In this document: positions 55,201 through 64,000 of the stretch, in pieces
How the letters are laid out: every line of letters begins with the position of its first letter
Numbering within the stretch: the first letter of the stretch is position 1
Assembly: GCF_029203305.1 (NCBI RefSeq)
Contig: NC_089462.1
Span: 1,984,001 to 2,048,000, forward strand
Source: Yamadazyma tenuis
Lineage: Eukaryota > Ascomycota > Pichiomycetes > Serinales > Debaryomycetaceae
DNA: 64,000 nucleotides
Direction of reading: 5' to 3'
Position numbers and translations under genes: made by a program
The notes under the pieces: generated by a model
What the model was told of the DNA's origin: nothing
The model's database searches: none
Seen by the model: only the letters and a program-made list of their open reading frames with translations

Positions 55201-58173
55201 AGTTCTGAAGATGAGGATATGGATGATGATGGAGTAGATACTACAGATTTGTTTGTGGACAAGAAAAAGGCCAAGCCTAGGGTTGTGGAAATTGGTATCG
55301 ATGGTAAACCCATCACCAAAATTGCTTCTTCAGCAAGGCGTATTGACAGACAGCAAATTGAGCAGCAGAGAATGCAAATGCGTTTGAATGTGGATTTGAA
55401 GGGATTATATTATAGAATCCTAAAGTGGAACTTCAACAGTACTGAATACCCAGATAAGGATTTCTTTCCTAGCAAACCAACAGCTAATACGTACGAAGAT
55501 GTGAAAGATTATGTTAACAATGTTGAACCGCTTTTAATGCTCGAATGCTGGGCTGGAATTCAGTCTTGTAAAGATAGAAACGATGAAAAACCGTTTGATG
55601 TATTTTTGGGCACAAGACTCTCATGTGATGGGTTCTTTGACTTGATATGTACCATAAAGAAGGCAGAAATTGCCGATAGAAAGCTAACAGAAACTGACTT
55701 GATTGTGTTGACTGCGGCCGATGAATCTATTCCACAGGAGTCAAACAAGAGATATTTGAAATTGCCTTCTACTGTAACATGTCTAGGCAAGATTAAGCAA
55801 ATCAAATCATTCAACCAAGAAGTGGCTGATGTTACCATCAGAGTTGCTTCTAGTGGACCAATGTTAAGTTTTCTTACCCCCAAATCATCCTTGGTTGGTA
55901 TAAAGGTTATGCCTATGGTCACTTTGGAAAGAGAATATTCATCATTAAAGGGTTTGATGTATTACGATTTATGCCCTGAAATCTTGAAGGCAACACCTGC
56001 ATTACCAGCCAAGAATACTGACTCGGAGCTTGAGGAGGTCATTAAGACGTACAAAGTCAACAGGTCTCAAGCCAATGCCATCTTAGGGACCCAACAAGCA
56101 CATGGGTTTTCTCTTATTCAAGGTCCCCCTGGTACCGGTAAAACAAAGACCATTCTTGGTATTGTAGGGTACAGTCTTGAGGATACAAGTGGCACCGCTA
56201 GTGCAGTGATGGTTCGAACCGGCCCTGCAAAGATCTCCAAAGACCAAAAAGTGCTCATTTGTGCCCCCAGTAATGCTGCCGTCGATGAATTGGTTTTAAG
56301 ATTGAAAGAAGGAGTGATCAACTCATCTGGAAAATTGATTTCTCCTAGTGTTGTACGGCTTGGTCGGTCTGATGCAGTCAATTCAGCTGTGAGGGAGTTT
56401 ACTTTAGAAGAATTAGTCGAGAGGCGGTTGGCAGAGAAGAATCTTCCCGATCCTAAGAGGGATGGTGCTCTCAAACAAGAGCATATCAAACTTACAGCAG
56501 AAAGACGAGTGTTAATAGAATCCAAAAGAAAACCAGGACTAGATGATTCGGAGCAAGAAAAGATCGAAGCTAAAATCAGAGAAATAACCAAGACAAGGAA
56601 TAAGATCTCTCAACAATTGGACACTGAGAGAGAAAGGGCCACTATTGCCCATCGTACTAAGGAAATTGAGAGAAGGCAGATTCAAGAGGGAATCTTGAAC
56701 AATGCTCAAATCATTTGTTCCACCTTATCGGGATCAGCTCATGACTTTCTTTCTGGGTTGTCTATAAAGTTCGATAAGGTGATCATTGATGAGGCATGTC
56801 AGTGTGTGGAATTATCCGCTATTATACCCCTCAGGTATGGTTGTCAGCAGTGTATCATGGTTGGTGATCCGAACCAACTTCCTCCCACGGTTTTGTCTCA
56901 AGAAGCCACTCGATATTCATATGACCAGAGTTTGTTTGTACGGATGCAGAGCACATACCCAGAGTCTGTGTATTTGTTAGATGTTCAATATCGTATGCAT
57001 CCTCAAATTGCAGCTTTCCCAAGTAAGAACTTTTATGATGGAAAATTAAAGGATGGTGATGGCATGTTGGAGAAGAATCTGAGACCATGGCACAATTTGT
57101 TTCCTTTGTCAGCTTATAGATTTTTTGACATTGTCGGTTCCCAAAGACAAAATGAGTTCTCCAAGTCCCTTTTCAATACGGCTGAAGCTACAGTTGCACT
57201 AGAGATGGTCGAAGAGCTCATGCACATTTTGCCAGATAAGCAGTTTTCTGGATCTATTGGTATCATTTCACCCTATAAGGAACAAATTAAAGTCCTTAAG
57301 AGAACTTTTACCAGGAAGTTTGGAGACCTCATTCTAAATGAAATCGATTTCAACACAGTCGATGGTTTCCAAGGTCAAGAGAAGGATATCATTATCATGT
57401 CATGTGTTAGAGCAAATGAAGCTGGTGGAGTTGGGTTTTTGAGCGATGTTCGTCGTATGAATGTTGCTTTAACTCGTGCCAAGTCGTCCCTTTGGATCTT
57501 GGGTAATGCAGCATCGTTGACCAGGAACAAGAACTGGAAGAACTTGATAGAAGATGCGAGACTGAGACAAGAGGTCACAAAAGCATATCCTGGGTTTCTA
57601 AAGAAGGAATTGGTTAATGTCAGCCAAATCAACACTCCTGCTAGATCAAACAATGAACCCCAAGATTTTTCGGTAAAACCGGCTGAAACCAACAAAAAAA
57701 GACAACTGGATGGATCTGAAAAGTCCAAGAAGAAGCTCAAAAAGGTTTCATTTGTAGAGCCAAACACAGAAGCCAACACTAGCCTTGAGTCCAATGACAG
57801 TAACGATACAGAAGGTAGTTCTCGGATGTCCGAATACCAAGCGTCATCCGAATCCATAAAGCTTAAAAAGTCGTTCTCCCAATGGAAATCTGACCACAAA
57901 AATCCCCAACAGAACCAAACTGATGCTCAGAATACTGGAGATAACTCAGATGTGCCTAGGGAACCCAAAGGATATGGAAACAAATCAAACGCCTCTGGAC
58001 CTCAAGGACTTGGAAATGACTATAATAATCATATCAACTCACTGACCAACAATGGTCAGGACAAAAAACCTCTCCCAACAAGCTCTGGAACTTTACCTCC
58101 AAAACCTGGGGGTAAGTACAATCCAAAGAAAAACAAGGGAAGCAGCATTTTTATTAAAAGAAGGAGAGATTAA
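52231..58173 (+). CDS. SEN1: Sen1-type superfamily 1 RNA/DNA helicase
   Basis: A 1980-aa nuclear helicase. Sen1 with Nrd1 and Nab3 ends transcription of short noncoding RNAs and resolves R-loops. The N-terminal half (to about 1000) is the helical Sen1 N-terminal domain, with [20 protein letters not shown] near the start. Helicase motifs: Walker A GPPGTGKT (1298-1305), DEACQ (1520), [39 protein letters not shown] (about 1711) and [15 protein letters not shown]. The tail is Lys/Ser/Asn-rich and basic, with nuclear-localisation-like runs. Length is near S. cerevisiae (2231 aa). ATG at 52285 ([10 protein letters not shown]) is an alternative start and may be the true one. Its stop is 25 bp from the convergent neighbour. 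Confidence 0.95.
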   Translation: MVMPNAKRAKHFLIIDHRMAESLQPRLLEAPAEFNNILNLIEASLSASGTSENHQMVLKRCLLYLKPLNGRHWFCDPFINPMASHTLILFSFPNDSFTEWIRPSIASCITQCPDCAVGFGNAKFALYSTFVVKRLIEISKVKQVLAVISLWQLGLVKERIHQFANAVPSSLPPDELKLLAHICLVDPDIWTDLPEVAKDVHKLVHLIHAPERLENDYKLLAGTIYLLVEGPSSIAEVIQRVLESKQKDAVVWSIDHPNDLIISQFSKYFYRVQNSKFYSEELCVKFWKVCIVLQHYMESTYLTDKFLSPVDKNQMSQQDGVMYLPLISVLLNQLRASVSQPLPYILGFFGTFLEKLGPIIWSTMMPAVPGDVLDLILNNKFFRLFILRNDSELVGQCLSWLLPFCKTLTGSSRITAVCKIGRFLFQLDFNPKLEKDIKVFEVLCSVLDFCLDLLDINSENFELDVLGRRDIRALIDLHAPTFKLFVENVNNDHLMYRLLNNCFQFDIMILSSGTTMLALKKQPKVYDSFPILWSTVSLIPMSNSTLVFGIFSSLRYACKVVEFTPKKVTDPKDQVLTASFKAHNQQVVIITAKINSILEKIGMGEPSFIQEIFKNPVSMDGLWSCLFSQTLSQNALDIVYQAFDVEGRYEGIKALFKGYLDTSLKGVISSVRYLTLLEAFEPCKKLVRFLMDVIGILAEPINDIFSGRESDAGIKSLIRDIWACCWSFLVMLYKKTLQWATLYHSELLVEFTRDTLDLSHFLIDSSGIFLDFVRDEDASKQFTLQVLNVFESIIVWLRLGDMSLLSSCVSLVLKGIELAKDNHLEIKKDIVVLLVKYGVKARKYNNKLTQQQRNSIIAEVKSLDPELVKETIINFSPTRSEDSSSRLSTPKPDNAKTSWSSQTNKSKQMTLSNFGMVSKSPSVEPDVEVKEVPMSTLDILRNELKSQRQTVVPHKTNTIAPAPPRPAGFNSKKVVVGRSLNSLKKRHGSDSSEDEDMDDDGVDTTDLFVDKKKAKPRVVEIGIDGKPITKIASSARRIDRQQIEQQRMQMRLNVDLKGLYYRILKWNFNSTEYPDKDFFPSKPTANTYEDVKDYVNNVEPLLMLECWAGIQSCKDRNDEKPFDVFLGTRLSCDGFFDLICTIKKAEIADRKLTETDLIVLTAADESIPQESNKRYLKLPSTVTCLGKIKQIKSFNQEVADVTIRVASSGPMLSFLTPKSSLVGIKVMPMVTLEREYSSLKGLMYYDLCPEILKATPALPAKNTDSELEEVIKTYKVNRSQANAILGTQQAHGFSLIQGPPGTGKTKTILGIVGYSLEDTSGTASAVMVRTGPAKISKDQKVLICAPSNAAVDELVLRLKEGVINSSGKLISPSVVRLGRSDAVNSAVREFTLEELVERRLAEKNLPDPKRDGALKQEHIKLTAERRVLIESKRKPGLDDSEQEKIEAKIREITKTRNKISQQLDTERERATIAHRTKEIERRQIQEGILNNAQIICSTLSGSAHDFLSGLSIKFDKVIIDEACQCVELSAIIPLRYGCQQCIMVGDPNQLPPTVLSQEATRYSYDQSLFVRMQSTYPESVYLLDVQYRMHPQIAAFPSKNFYDGKLKDGDGMLEKNLRPWHNLFPLSAYRFFDIVGSQRQNEFSKSLFNTAEATVALEMVEELMHILPDKQFSGSIGIISPYKEQIKVLKRTFTRKFGDLILNEIDFNTVDGFQGQEKDIIIMSCVRANEAGGVGFLSDVRRMNVALTRAKSSLWILGNAASLTRNKNWKNLIEDARLRQEVTKAYPGFLKKELVNVSQINTPARSNNEPQDFSVKPAETNKKRQLDGSEKSKKKLKKVSFVEPNTEANTSLESNDSNDTEGSSRMSEYQASSESIKLKKSFSQWKSDHKNPQQNQTDAQNTGDNSDVPREPKGYGNKSNASGPQGLGNDYNNHINSLTNNGQDKKPLPTSSGTLPPKPGGKYNPKKNKGSSIFIKRRRD

Positions 58174-58198
58174 ATTATATAATACATACTATTTTCCT

Positions 58199-60205
58199 TT
58201 ATTCACCTTTAAACAGCTTGCCATTAAGGCTCTTGTTACTCTGCTTCTTTGAAAGAACTTTGTGAGTTTTGGTCTTATCGATGACTTTGTGCTCAATTGC
58301 ATTTCTACTCACGTTGTACAAGTAATCTGATTCCGATATCGACTGAGTCAAATTTTGAGTGTATGAAGGAGGGTCTTTCCTCCTGGTCTTCGAAATGCCC
58401 TTGGACTCGAATCTTTCTTTAAAGTCTTTTACCTGACTTTCTTGAACTGAGGGTACAATTGAAAGGGCACTAAGTAACGCATTTACCTCATGGAGTATCA
58501 ACCTCTTCAATGGGCTTTCGGGATCAGACGAGATATTACTGGAGTATTCGGCTGATAGAAGAAGATCATCGAGGGTCGACTTCAAAATGCTGCTGATTGC
58601 ACTTTCCACATCTTCTCTTTGGCCAAAAATGCTTGCTTGAAGATCATTTTCCCGTTTTCTAATCGAGCTACAAACATCCTTCCAACATGAAGAGTATTGG
58701 TGGTAAATTGTTGACAACTTGCCGGTTTTGTTCGATAACTCCGAGTAAGCATCCACTTTGTGCTCTAAGAACTCCAAAATAGGAACAAGATCAATCTTGG
58801 AAGTTACTGTATTTTCGTTGTCATCAACTTTTAAAGATCTATATCCCTTTTCTCTGTCTCTTTGCTCAAGTAGTGGTTTGATGTACTGCTCATAGATATG
58901 TTGAAGCTGCAGTTTGAACTTTTCAGACTGCTCAAACCCTCTCAGAAACCCTTTATCGTACGGATCACTGGAGTTTCTGTTGGCAGTGTACGGACGTTGG
59001 ATTGGAGGGTGAGCTGGAGGTTCATACTCTTGGACTCCAGGATCATATGCCTGCATTCCCATCTGACTTGTTGGTGGTTCGTATGCTTGCACTTCAATTC
59101 TGTTGGGCTTATCTTGTATAATCGTAGTGGCCTTTTCCAGGGAAGGCTTGGAAGGTGAAGACCTATTTACTCTTACGCTTTGCTCAAGCTTCTTCTCATA
59201 GTGTTTGACAAATGTAACATCAACGGCAATCTTCTTCAAAAGAACATTAGCCTTTTCGTCAGTAAGCCCATTCTGCCTTAAAGCAGCAAGGACTGCAACT
59301 TCACCATTGCGGTCCAACTCCTTAAAAGCCTTCACGAATAAGGATGTTCTACTTTCTAAGACTGAGCTTGTATCTTCAATTTCAGTCTGAAGAATCTTTC
59401 TCTTCGCCTTTAAACTTAGAAGTTTGGCTTCATATTCCATGATTTCCGAATCCAAGCTAGTGGACTCGTCCAAAAGCCCCAGAAGTTTGATCCCGAAGCT
59501 ATTTTTATCGCTTTTAATATACTGAATCTTCGCAAGCAACTTCCTTCGTTTCTCATCCCATTTAATGAACCTGTTGCACAACTCTTTGTTCCGAGCAGAT
59601 TCTCTCTGGTAGAGCTCGTTCAACGAATACTGAATTTCTGATAACAGGTGCAAATTGTCGGCAATGGTGTCTCGAAGCCTATTAAGACTATCGCTCCCTT
59701 TTTCAAGCGCCAGCTTGTGAAGGACAATATTACTGCGTAGTTCGCCCTGGAGCCTATCAAAATTCTGTTGGAGATGTTGAATTGGGGATTCCGAATCCGA
59801 ATCGTACTGACCATTGTGAGTAGGGAGGTGGATGCTGAGGCTGTCAACGAGGGAATCCTGAATGACTGAGTCGAGCATCAGCATTGATTTATGGATAGTA
59901 TCAGTTAGAACCGGCTCGGAGCTAGAGCTTTGGGGGCTTAAACCGGACAACTGCTCTCCCCCCGAAGTCTCTGGTATGGGATCTATGACGTTTTTTTGAT
60001 TGTGAGGTTGTTTTAGGAGTTCGGGGGAATCTGAAGAGAGAAACTCTGTGGGATCTAATTCCTCATCATCTGATGTCCCTGACACCGATTCGAGGTCAGG
60101 AGGCATTCTTAGAGGTGTTCTGTGCATATTTGTGTCATTTATGGTGGATGCTAGGTTTATGGACTCGAAAAGAGAGCCATTTTTTGGAGTTGCCTGGCTA
60201 TACAT
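58199..60205 (-). CDS. Coiled-coil protein of unknown function, 668 aa
   Basis: A 668-aa hydrophilic protein with long predicted coiled-coil segments (about residues 150-350 and 420-540; for example LAKIQYIKSDKN, LLSLKAKRKILQTEIEDTSS) and Ser/Glu-rich N-terminal acidic tracts. Between them lies a Pro/Tyr-rich linker with three related blocks: VQAYEPP, MQAYDPG, VQEYEPP. No transmembrane segment or signal peptide. I do not recognise the family. Such architecture is common for cytoskeletal, septin or vesicle-tether scaffolds, but no assignment is justified. Start is the first ATG of the frame, 60205. Upstream lie a 16-nt tandem repeat and a telomere-like element. Confidence 0.75.
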   Translation of the reverse strand: MYSQATPKNGSLFESINLASTINDTNMHRTPLRMPPDLESVSGTSDDEELDPTEFLSSDSPELLKQPHNQKNVIDPIPETSGGEQLSGLSPQSSSSEPVLTDTIHKSMLMLDSVIQDSLVDSLSIHLPTHNGQYDSDSESPIQHLQQNFDRLQGELRSNIVLHKLALEKGSDSLNRLRDTIADNLHLLSEIQYSLNELYQRESARNKELCNRFIKWDEKRRKLLAKIQYIKSDKNSFGIKLLGLLDESTSLDSEIMEYEAKLLSLKAKRKILQTEIEDTSSVLESRTSLFVKAFKELDRNGEVAVLAALRQNGLTDEKANVLLKKIAVDVTFVKHYEKKLEQSVRVNRSSPSKPSLEKATTIIQDKPNRIEVQAYEPPTSQMGMQAYDPGVQEYEPPAHPPIQRPYTANRNSSDPYDKGFLRGFEQSEKFKLQLQHIYEQYIKPLLEQRDREKGYRSLKVDDNENTVTSKIDLVPILEFLEHKVDAYSELSNKTGKLSTIYHQYSSCWKDVCSSIRKRENDLQASIFGQREDVESAISSILKSTLDDLLLSAEYSSNISSDPESPLKRLILHEVNALLSALSIVPSVQESQVKDFKERFESKGISKTRRKDPPSYTQNLTQSISESDYLYNVSRNAIEHKVIDKTKTHKVLSKKQSNKSLNGKLFKGE

Positions 60206-60518
60206 CCGTCTTATCTTGTGCACAAATTTATTCGCGATAAGATCTGAAGGTGACTGGGTGTAATTGAGATGGCAGAATGCGTCAAGTCGTAGGGAGATTC
60301 TGGAAGTATATTTTGTCCAGTGATGGATAGTGCTATGTATATCTGGCGTTATTCATCTCTGGCGTTATTCATCTCTGACGGTGTATTTCTGCAAAATATC
60401 CTTCTCTCCATCTTTCAGAATGTGTATTTAAATCGTATTACTTATTTACCAAGGTCCTTATCGTCACAATGTCCCATTGGGGTATGGGTCAGAACTTCAG
60501 TGGGTGTATAGACCTATC
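60206..60518. other. CNB1-orphan intergenic region with two short repeats
   Basis: 313 bp. It contains a 16-nt tandem duplication (60342-60357 and 60358-60373, TCTGGCGTTATTCATC), plus the telomere-like element near 60479-60512. No gene is seen. Confidence 0.6.
60479..60512 (+). repeat. Telomere-like 24-nt unit, second site
   Basis: GTATGGGTCAGAACTTCAG (60482-60500) is identical to 25493-25511 and is followed by TGGGTGTAT, so one 24-nt period can be read. It lies upstream of the coiled-coil orphan gene and just past the CNB1 stop. Confidence 0.6.
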
Positions 60519-61043
60519 CTATATCATGTTCAACGTCAAGGAAGACGCCACGGACTTGGAGTCCACCGCCCGCCGGAACTCCTCAAAGTTCAACTGACCG
60601 TCTCCATCACCATCGGCCTCCATCATCGTCTTATCCACAATCTGCTGAAGATCCTCATCCTGTAGGTTCTTTCCTACCATCATCTTCATCACCGCAAACA
60701 ATTCTCCATTACCTATGTATCCGTCCCGATCAATGTCATATATCTTGAATGCAAACTTCAATTTATCTGCTTTGGACGTCTTTCCACTGAAAACCGACAA
60801 GCCAGCAATGAACTCCTGGAAATCAATGGTGCCACTTCCATCTTCATCAAATACATCCATTAGCCTACTGGCGAGTGGGTTAGATGAGATTCCAGGAATA
60901 GCAAGGAACTCATTTTTTTCAATGGCTCCACTTCCATCCTTATCCAACTTCATGAACCGCTTTCTCAACCGATCAATTTCGGTTTTGTCAAAGCTTGTAC
61001 CCTCCATAAGGGAGTCTAGTAATGTTGACGAGTTTGCTCCCAT
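60519..61043 (-). CDS. CNB1: Calcineurin regulatory subunit B
   Basis: A 174-aa Ca2+-binding regulatory subunit of the protein phosphatase calcineurin, which controls stress and cation responses. Four EF-hand loops are intact ([48 protein letters not shown]). The N-terminus MGANSS is an N-myristoylation signal. Length matches the family (about 175 aa). S. cerevisiae CNB1 has an intron near the start; here the frame is continuous from 61043. Confidence 0.97.
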   Translation of the reverse strand: MGANSSTLLDSLMEGTSFDKTEIDRLRKRFMKLDKDGSGAIEKNEFLAIPGISSNPLASRLMDVFDEDGSGTIDFQEFIAGLSVFSGKTSKADKLKFAFKIYDIDRDGYIGNGELFAVMKMMVGKNLQDEDLQQIVDKTMMEADGDGDGQLNFEEFRRAVDSKSVASSLTLNMI

Positions 61044-61130
61044 GGTCTGGTGACTTGAATGAAAATGACTTCTCGAGCGCGCTTTTAAATTTCAATCGTA
61101 CATTGATATTTACTACAACATCATCAGGTT

Positions 61131-61937
61131 TTACAACCGTGCACCTGGAGCCAAGTGCGTGCCACCGTCCAATGGCAATACCACTCCGTTGATGTAGTTG
61201 GATTGTTTGGAGCAGAGAAACAAAATGGCACTTTGGATGTCTTCTTTCTCTCCTAATCTTCTTCTGGGGTTGGTGTCCACCAAAATGTCTCCAGCCACTT
61301 CAATAAGTCCGTTGGCCATCTTGGTTGGGAAGTAGCCAGGAGCAAGCGAGTTGACAGTGATGTTCCGGGGACCCAACTGAAGTGCCAATGACTTTCCCAT
61401 GTGGCTGACACCGGCCTTGGAGGCAGTGTAACCGTATACTCCTGCTGCATCTAAAGACACAATAGAGGCCACAGAAGACATGATAACTACTCGGGCCGGA
61501 TCTTCGGGGGTCCCAGCTTCTTCCAACAAAGGAGTAAACAACTGGATACAGTTGAATACTCCCACCACGTTTAATGCCAATACCTTGTGCATGGCTGAGA
61601 TCGGATGATCTCCAATGGGGGCCCCCCAAGTAGCACCAGCATTAGCAACCAAAATGTCGACTTTCTTGAAATGTTTGCTGGTCTCTTCGAACAAGAGGTT
61701 ACAGTCGCTCTCCTTTGAAACGTCGGCAGCAATTCCAATCACCCGGCAAGTTTTCCCGTTGTCAGCAGCCAATTTTTCCAAGTACTTCTTGGATTCATCA
61801 CATGCCTTCTGTTTTCTAGATGAAATCACCACTGCGGAGGCCCCGTTCAACACAAATGCCTCAGCACAGTAGAGACCCAATCCTCTGGTACCTCCTGTAA
61901 CTACAGCAACCTTGCCTTGGACATTAAAATCAACCAT
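61131..61937 (-). CDS. Short-chain dehydrogenase/reductase with peroxisomal -ARL terminus
   Basis: A 268-aa SDR oxidoreductase. The cofactor motif TGGTRGLG (14-21), NAG (99-101), active-site Ser (154-155), and Tyr-x3-Lys (Y170, K174) are complete. It resembles 3-oxoacyl-(acyl carrier) reductase-like SDRs of fungi. The C-terminus APGARL ends in A-R-L, which fits the PTS1 pattern (S/A/C)-(K/R/H)-(L/M), so peroxisomal import is possible. The substrate cannot be deduced. CNB1 starts 87 bp downstream. Confidence 0.88.
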   Translation of the reverse strand: MVDFNVQGKVAVVTGGTRGLGLYCAEAFVLNGASAVVISSRKQKACDESKKYLEKLAADNGKTCRVIGIAADVSKESDCNLLFEETSKHFKKVDILVANAGATWGAPIGDHPISAMHKVLALNVVGVFNCIQLFTPLLEEAGTPEDPARVVIMSSVASIVSLDAAGVYGYTASKAGVSHMGKSLALQLGPRNITVNSLAPGYFPTKMANGLIEVAGDILVDTNPRRRLGEKEDIQSAILFLCSKQSNYINGVVLPLDGGTHLAPGARL

Positions 61938-62075
61938 TGTATATCTTTTGTAAAAAGAACTGCGGTTGGTGAGGTTTGCAAAGTTTCCCCAAGTTTCGCG
62001 CGGAGTTGCACCTACTGCCGAGGTCCACTACCGATTCGGCCGATATACGCATAAGTTACATAATATACACTAATG

Positions 62076-64000
62076 TTAATGTGATTTGGTCAGGAGCTGG
62101 AACACCAATTGAAGTCCAGGAACAGTGGGGTTGGCCATGGAGAAGATCAAAGACTGCAGATTGACCATTCGGATGCCTTTTCCTACTGTTACCTGGATGA
62201 GCCGGTTGGTACCTTTGACAAAGTCACTGATGGACCATACTTCAATGGCCTCTTCACACACAATGAAGAGATGGTTGTCCTGGAATCCTATGGAGCGAGC
62301 CTTGTAGTCAAAACGAAGCATTGAGAACCGCGAGAGCTTTCCATGCTTGTTGATGAACACCGCACACTCGTTATATACCAAGAGGAACTCCGAGTTGTTA
62401 TTGAGCTTGAACATCCCCATGGGCTTGGAGCTGGTGCCATAGATGGCTCTCCGTATGTTGTCGATCTCAGGGGCATTTGGGGTGGTTGGGAGTGATCTTC
62501 GGGAATAAACGTCGATCTTTTTGGTCAGTGAATCCAAATTAGGAATCTCAGGGACCGATCTGGGGAGGAGCTTATCGAGTTCAAGAATTTCGATTCCTTT
62601 ACTGGTGTAGACAGCAAATGAGCTGTTGAAGATGGAGATTCCAAAACACTCGGCTTGCACGTAGAACTTCTTCACCACTTTAAAGGCACTAAAAATTCCG
62701 TCATTGTCGGTTTCTGGTACACAAACCTTGAAGTTGGTGGCTCCAGAAGAGTTTCCCTTCTTCTTGGCATAGAAAAGCATCGTGATCTCTCGGTGCTTGT
62801 CCACCTCAAAAAACGAAACCGCATCACTTGATAAGGCTACACTACTTACAGTATCCCTTCTGCCGTAGTAGTAGTTGATCAAAACGTCTAACGGGTAATA
62901 TCTCAAGCTGTTATTGCTCAACATTATCACCAAGTTGATCTTTGGAAGAACCGATATCTTGGTGGTGTCACTAATCAGTACCACCCGCTTCCAACCATGG
63001 ACCATGTCACTGCAGTACACTCCACTGCTAGTTCCAACGAAGAAGAAATTGGTGCTGTTATAGGCAAAGCTCGCCGAGGACCTAACGGTACTGAAAACAA
63101 CATGTTTGGATGTATTACTGAACGAATAAAGGTCGCCAGTATACCCCAAACTATTCATGATGCTTAGAGAGTTTGTCGACATTTTTTCGATGGGGTCATT
63201 TGGACTCAACGACTGCAACTTGGTGACCCTGTTGGATTCTTCGTAGGCAAAGCACGTGTTTGATATGAGCTTCAAGTTGTATGGTTCGACTTTGTTCAAC
63301 CGTGAACACAAGTTTGAACGGGCGTCCATTAAATGGTTTACCCAAATGGTTCTATCTCTTTCTGTTTTTGTAGAAAACACAAAGGAATTGTTTTTTCCAT
63401 GACCTGCGTGTCTTACCTTGAAAGGATATATGGAAGGGTCTTCTTGGTCGACAAGAAGTTCATGTCTGGGGTACGCTTGTTGTGGCAGCAGAGTAAGAGT
63501 CTTTGTGATTGAATTCAACTCAATTGTAGGAGATTCCTTTTCCCTCACTTCTACCAATAAAAACTCCACTGGGATAGGATTCTCTACTACCCTATATTGG
63601 GCCATAGGGCTTTTGCTATTTTTGATTCTGTCTGTTATAAGCATGTAATTGTCCAAAAGAATTATTTGATTTAGGGAAGAATTGATCCTCAAGTCACCTT
63701 TTCTTGTCAAATCTCCTCTATAGATGAGCCTTCTATTTTCTGATCCAATGTTGAGGTTCGGCTTTGCAACATTGCTCTTCCATACAAGCTGTTGCAGAAT
63801 CCGTTTAAGGCAGTGGATGTTATCGGCATGGCTCTTCATCTCGTTCACTCTGGCAGCAGTTCTTTTAATACCATTTACAGCCTTCATTAAAGCAGCATAG
63901 TCGGAATCGGTCTCATCAAACTGCGACACGATATCAGATAACTGTAAAGGTAGCTGCTGGTAACGAGAGTTAAACGTGCTCATAAATAAGAGAGGGCCAT
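62076..64000 (-). CDS. Rho guanine-nucleotide exchange factor, C-terminal part (DH end, PH, CNH; Rom2/Tus1 type), cut by window edge
   Basis: The reverse frame is open from the right window edge to the stop at 62076; the ATG at 63983 is internal, since the frame has no stop before the edge. The visible 640 residues show the end of a DH domain (IKRTAARVNEMKSHADNIHC), a PH domain (YRGDLTRKGDL...IILLDNYMLITDRI, NPIPVEFLLVEV), and a C-terminal citron-homology (CNH) domain (GTSSGVYCSD, YNECAVFINKHGKLSR). This order is that of Rom1/Rom2 and Tus1, the GEFs for Rho1 in cell-wall integrity. Paralogue assignment needs the missing N-terminus. Confidence 0.85.
   Translation of the reverse strand, partial: GPLLFMSTFNSRYQQLPLQLSDIVSQFDETDSDYAALMKAVNGIKRTAARVNEMKSHADNIHCLKRILQQLVWKSNVAKPNLNIGSENRRLIYRGDLTRKGDLRINSSLNQIILLDNYMLITDRIKNSKSPMAQYRVVENPIPVEFLLVEVREKESPTIELNSITKTLTLLPQQAYPRHELLVDQEDPSIYPFKVRHAGHGKNNSFVFSTKTERDRTIWVNHLMDARSNLCSRLNKVEPYNLKLISNTCFAYEESNRVTKLQSLSPNDPIEKMSTNSLSIMNSLGYTGDLYSFSNTSKHVVFSTVRSSASFAYNSTNFFFVGTSSGVYCSDMVHGWKRVVLISDTTKISVLPKINLVIMLSNNSLRYYPLDVLINYYYGRRDTVSSVALSSDAVSFFEVDKHREITMLFYAKKKGNSSGATNFKVCVPETDNDGIFSAFKVVKKFYVQAECFGISIFNSSFAVYTSKGIEILELDKLLPRSVPEIPNLDSLTKKIDVYSRRSLPTTPNAPEIDNIRRAIYGTSSKPMGMFKLNNNSEFLLVYNECAVFINKHGKLSRFSMLRFDYKARSIGFQDNHLFIVCEEAIEVWSISDFVKGTNRLIQVTVGKGIRMVNLQSLIFSMANPTVPGLQLVFQLLTKSH

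Noticed and set aside
1..64000. CRISPR array, prophage or bacterial operon
   Set aside because: The sequence is eukaryotic nuclear DNA with spliced genes and Pol III tRNAs; repeats found are minisatellites or coding arrays, not CRISPR.

Overview
The window is a compact nuclear segment from an ascomycete yeast, most likely a member of the CUG-Ser1 clade (Debaryomycetaceae-type). Most genes are intronless, gene order alternates freely between strands, and the one clear spliceosomal intron (RPL38) has the yeast signals GTATGT, TACTAAC and CAG. In ILV1 a CTG codon (33431-33433) falls where my recollection of the S. cerevisiae protein has Asn, which suits Ser decoding better than Leu. The presence of a DYRK-type kinase, a Hus1/Mec3 clamp subunit and tandem BUL arrestins fits that lineage. 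The species cannot be named from the sequence alone.

Layout. 1-5352: a PEX30-type peroxin cut by the left edge, PRP18, spliced RPL38, TFG2 and an ADH6/7-type alcohol dehydrogenase. 5353-10694: a 5.3-kb gene desert, by far the largest in the window and a candidate regional centromere or decayed locus. 10695-18013: a small Zn(II)2Cys6 protein with Gly/Ser repeats, two tandem BUL-family alpha-arrestins with a decayed third unit and a perfect 17-bp hairpin between them, a possible spliced exon on the minus strand, and a glycine-rich hydrophilic protein. 18086-30181: a run of minus-strand housekeeping genes, FMP40 (SelO), SSN6, POS5, RPD3, PFA3, HUT1 and SRP68, with an 18-bp minisatellite between PFA3 and HUT1. 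30374-30543: a tightly spaced tRNA-Ile/tRNA-Ala pair. 31076-41037: an orphan gene, ILV1, GUF1, SER1, MEC3 and a DYRK kinase. 41190-41282: tRNA-Phe with an intron. 41726-46549: a repeat-rich GPI-anchored adhesin with a long upstream region. 46550-64000: a PEX28/29-type peroxin, ERV41, a large Zn(II)2Cys6 regulator, SEN1, a coiled-coil orphan, CNB1, an SDR with a peroxisomal C-terminus, and the C-terminal half of a Rho GEF cut by the right edge.

Themes. Amino-acid metabolism is represented by ILV1, SER1 and BUL, and perfect or near-perfect Gcn4 sites (TGAGTCA) lie upstream of these genes. Two corepressor genes (SSN6, RPD3) sit one gene apart. Peroxisome biology appears three times (two dysferlin-domain peroxins and a -ARL reductase). 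Two intergenic regions carry degenerate copies of a 24-25-nt sequence that resembles Candida-type telomeric repeats or Rap1 sites; together with the gene desert, the decayed BUL unit and the tRNA dimer this is the most unusual non-genic content. I did not find a clearly new multi-gene system.
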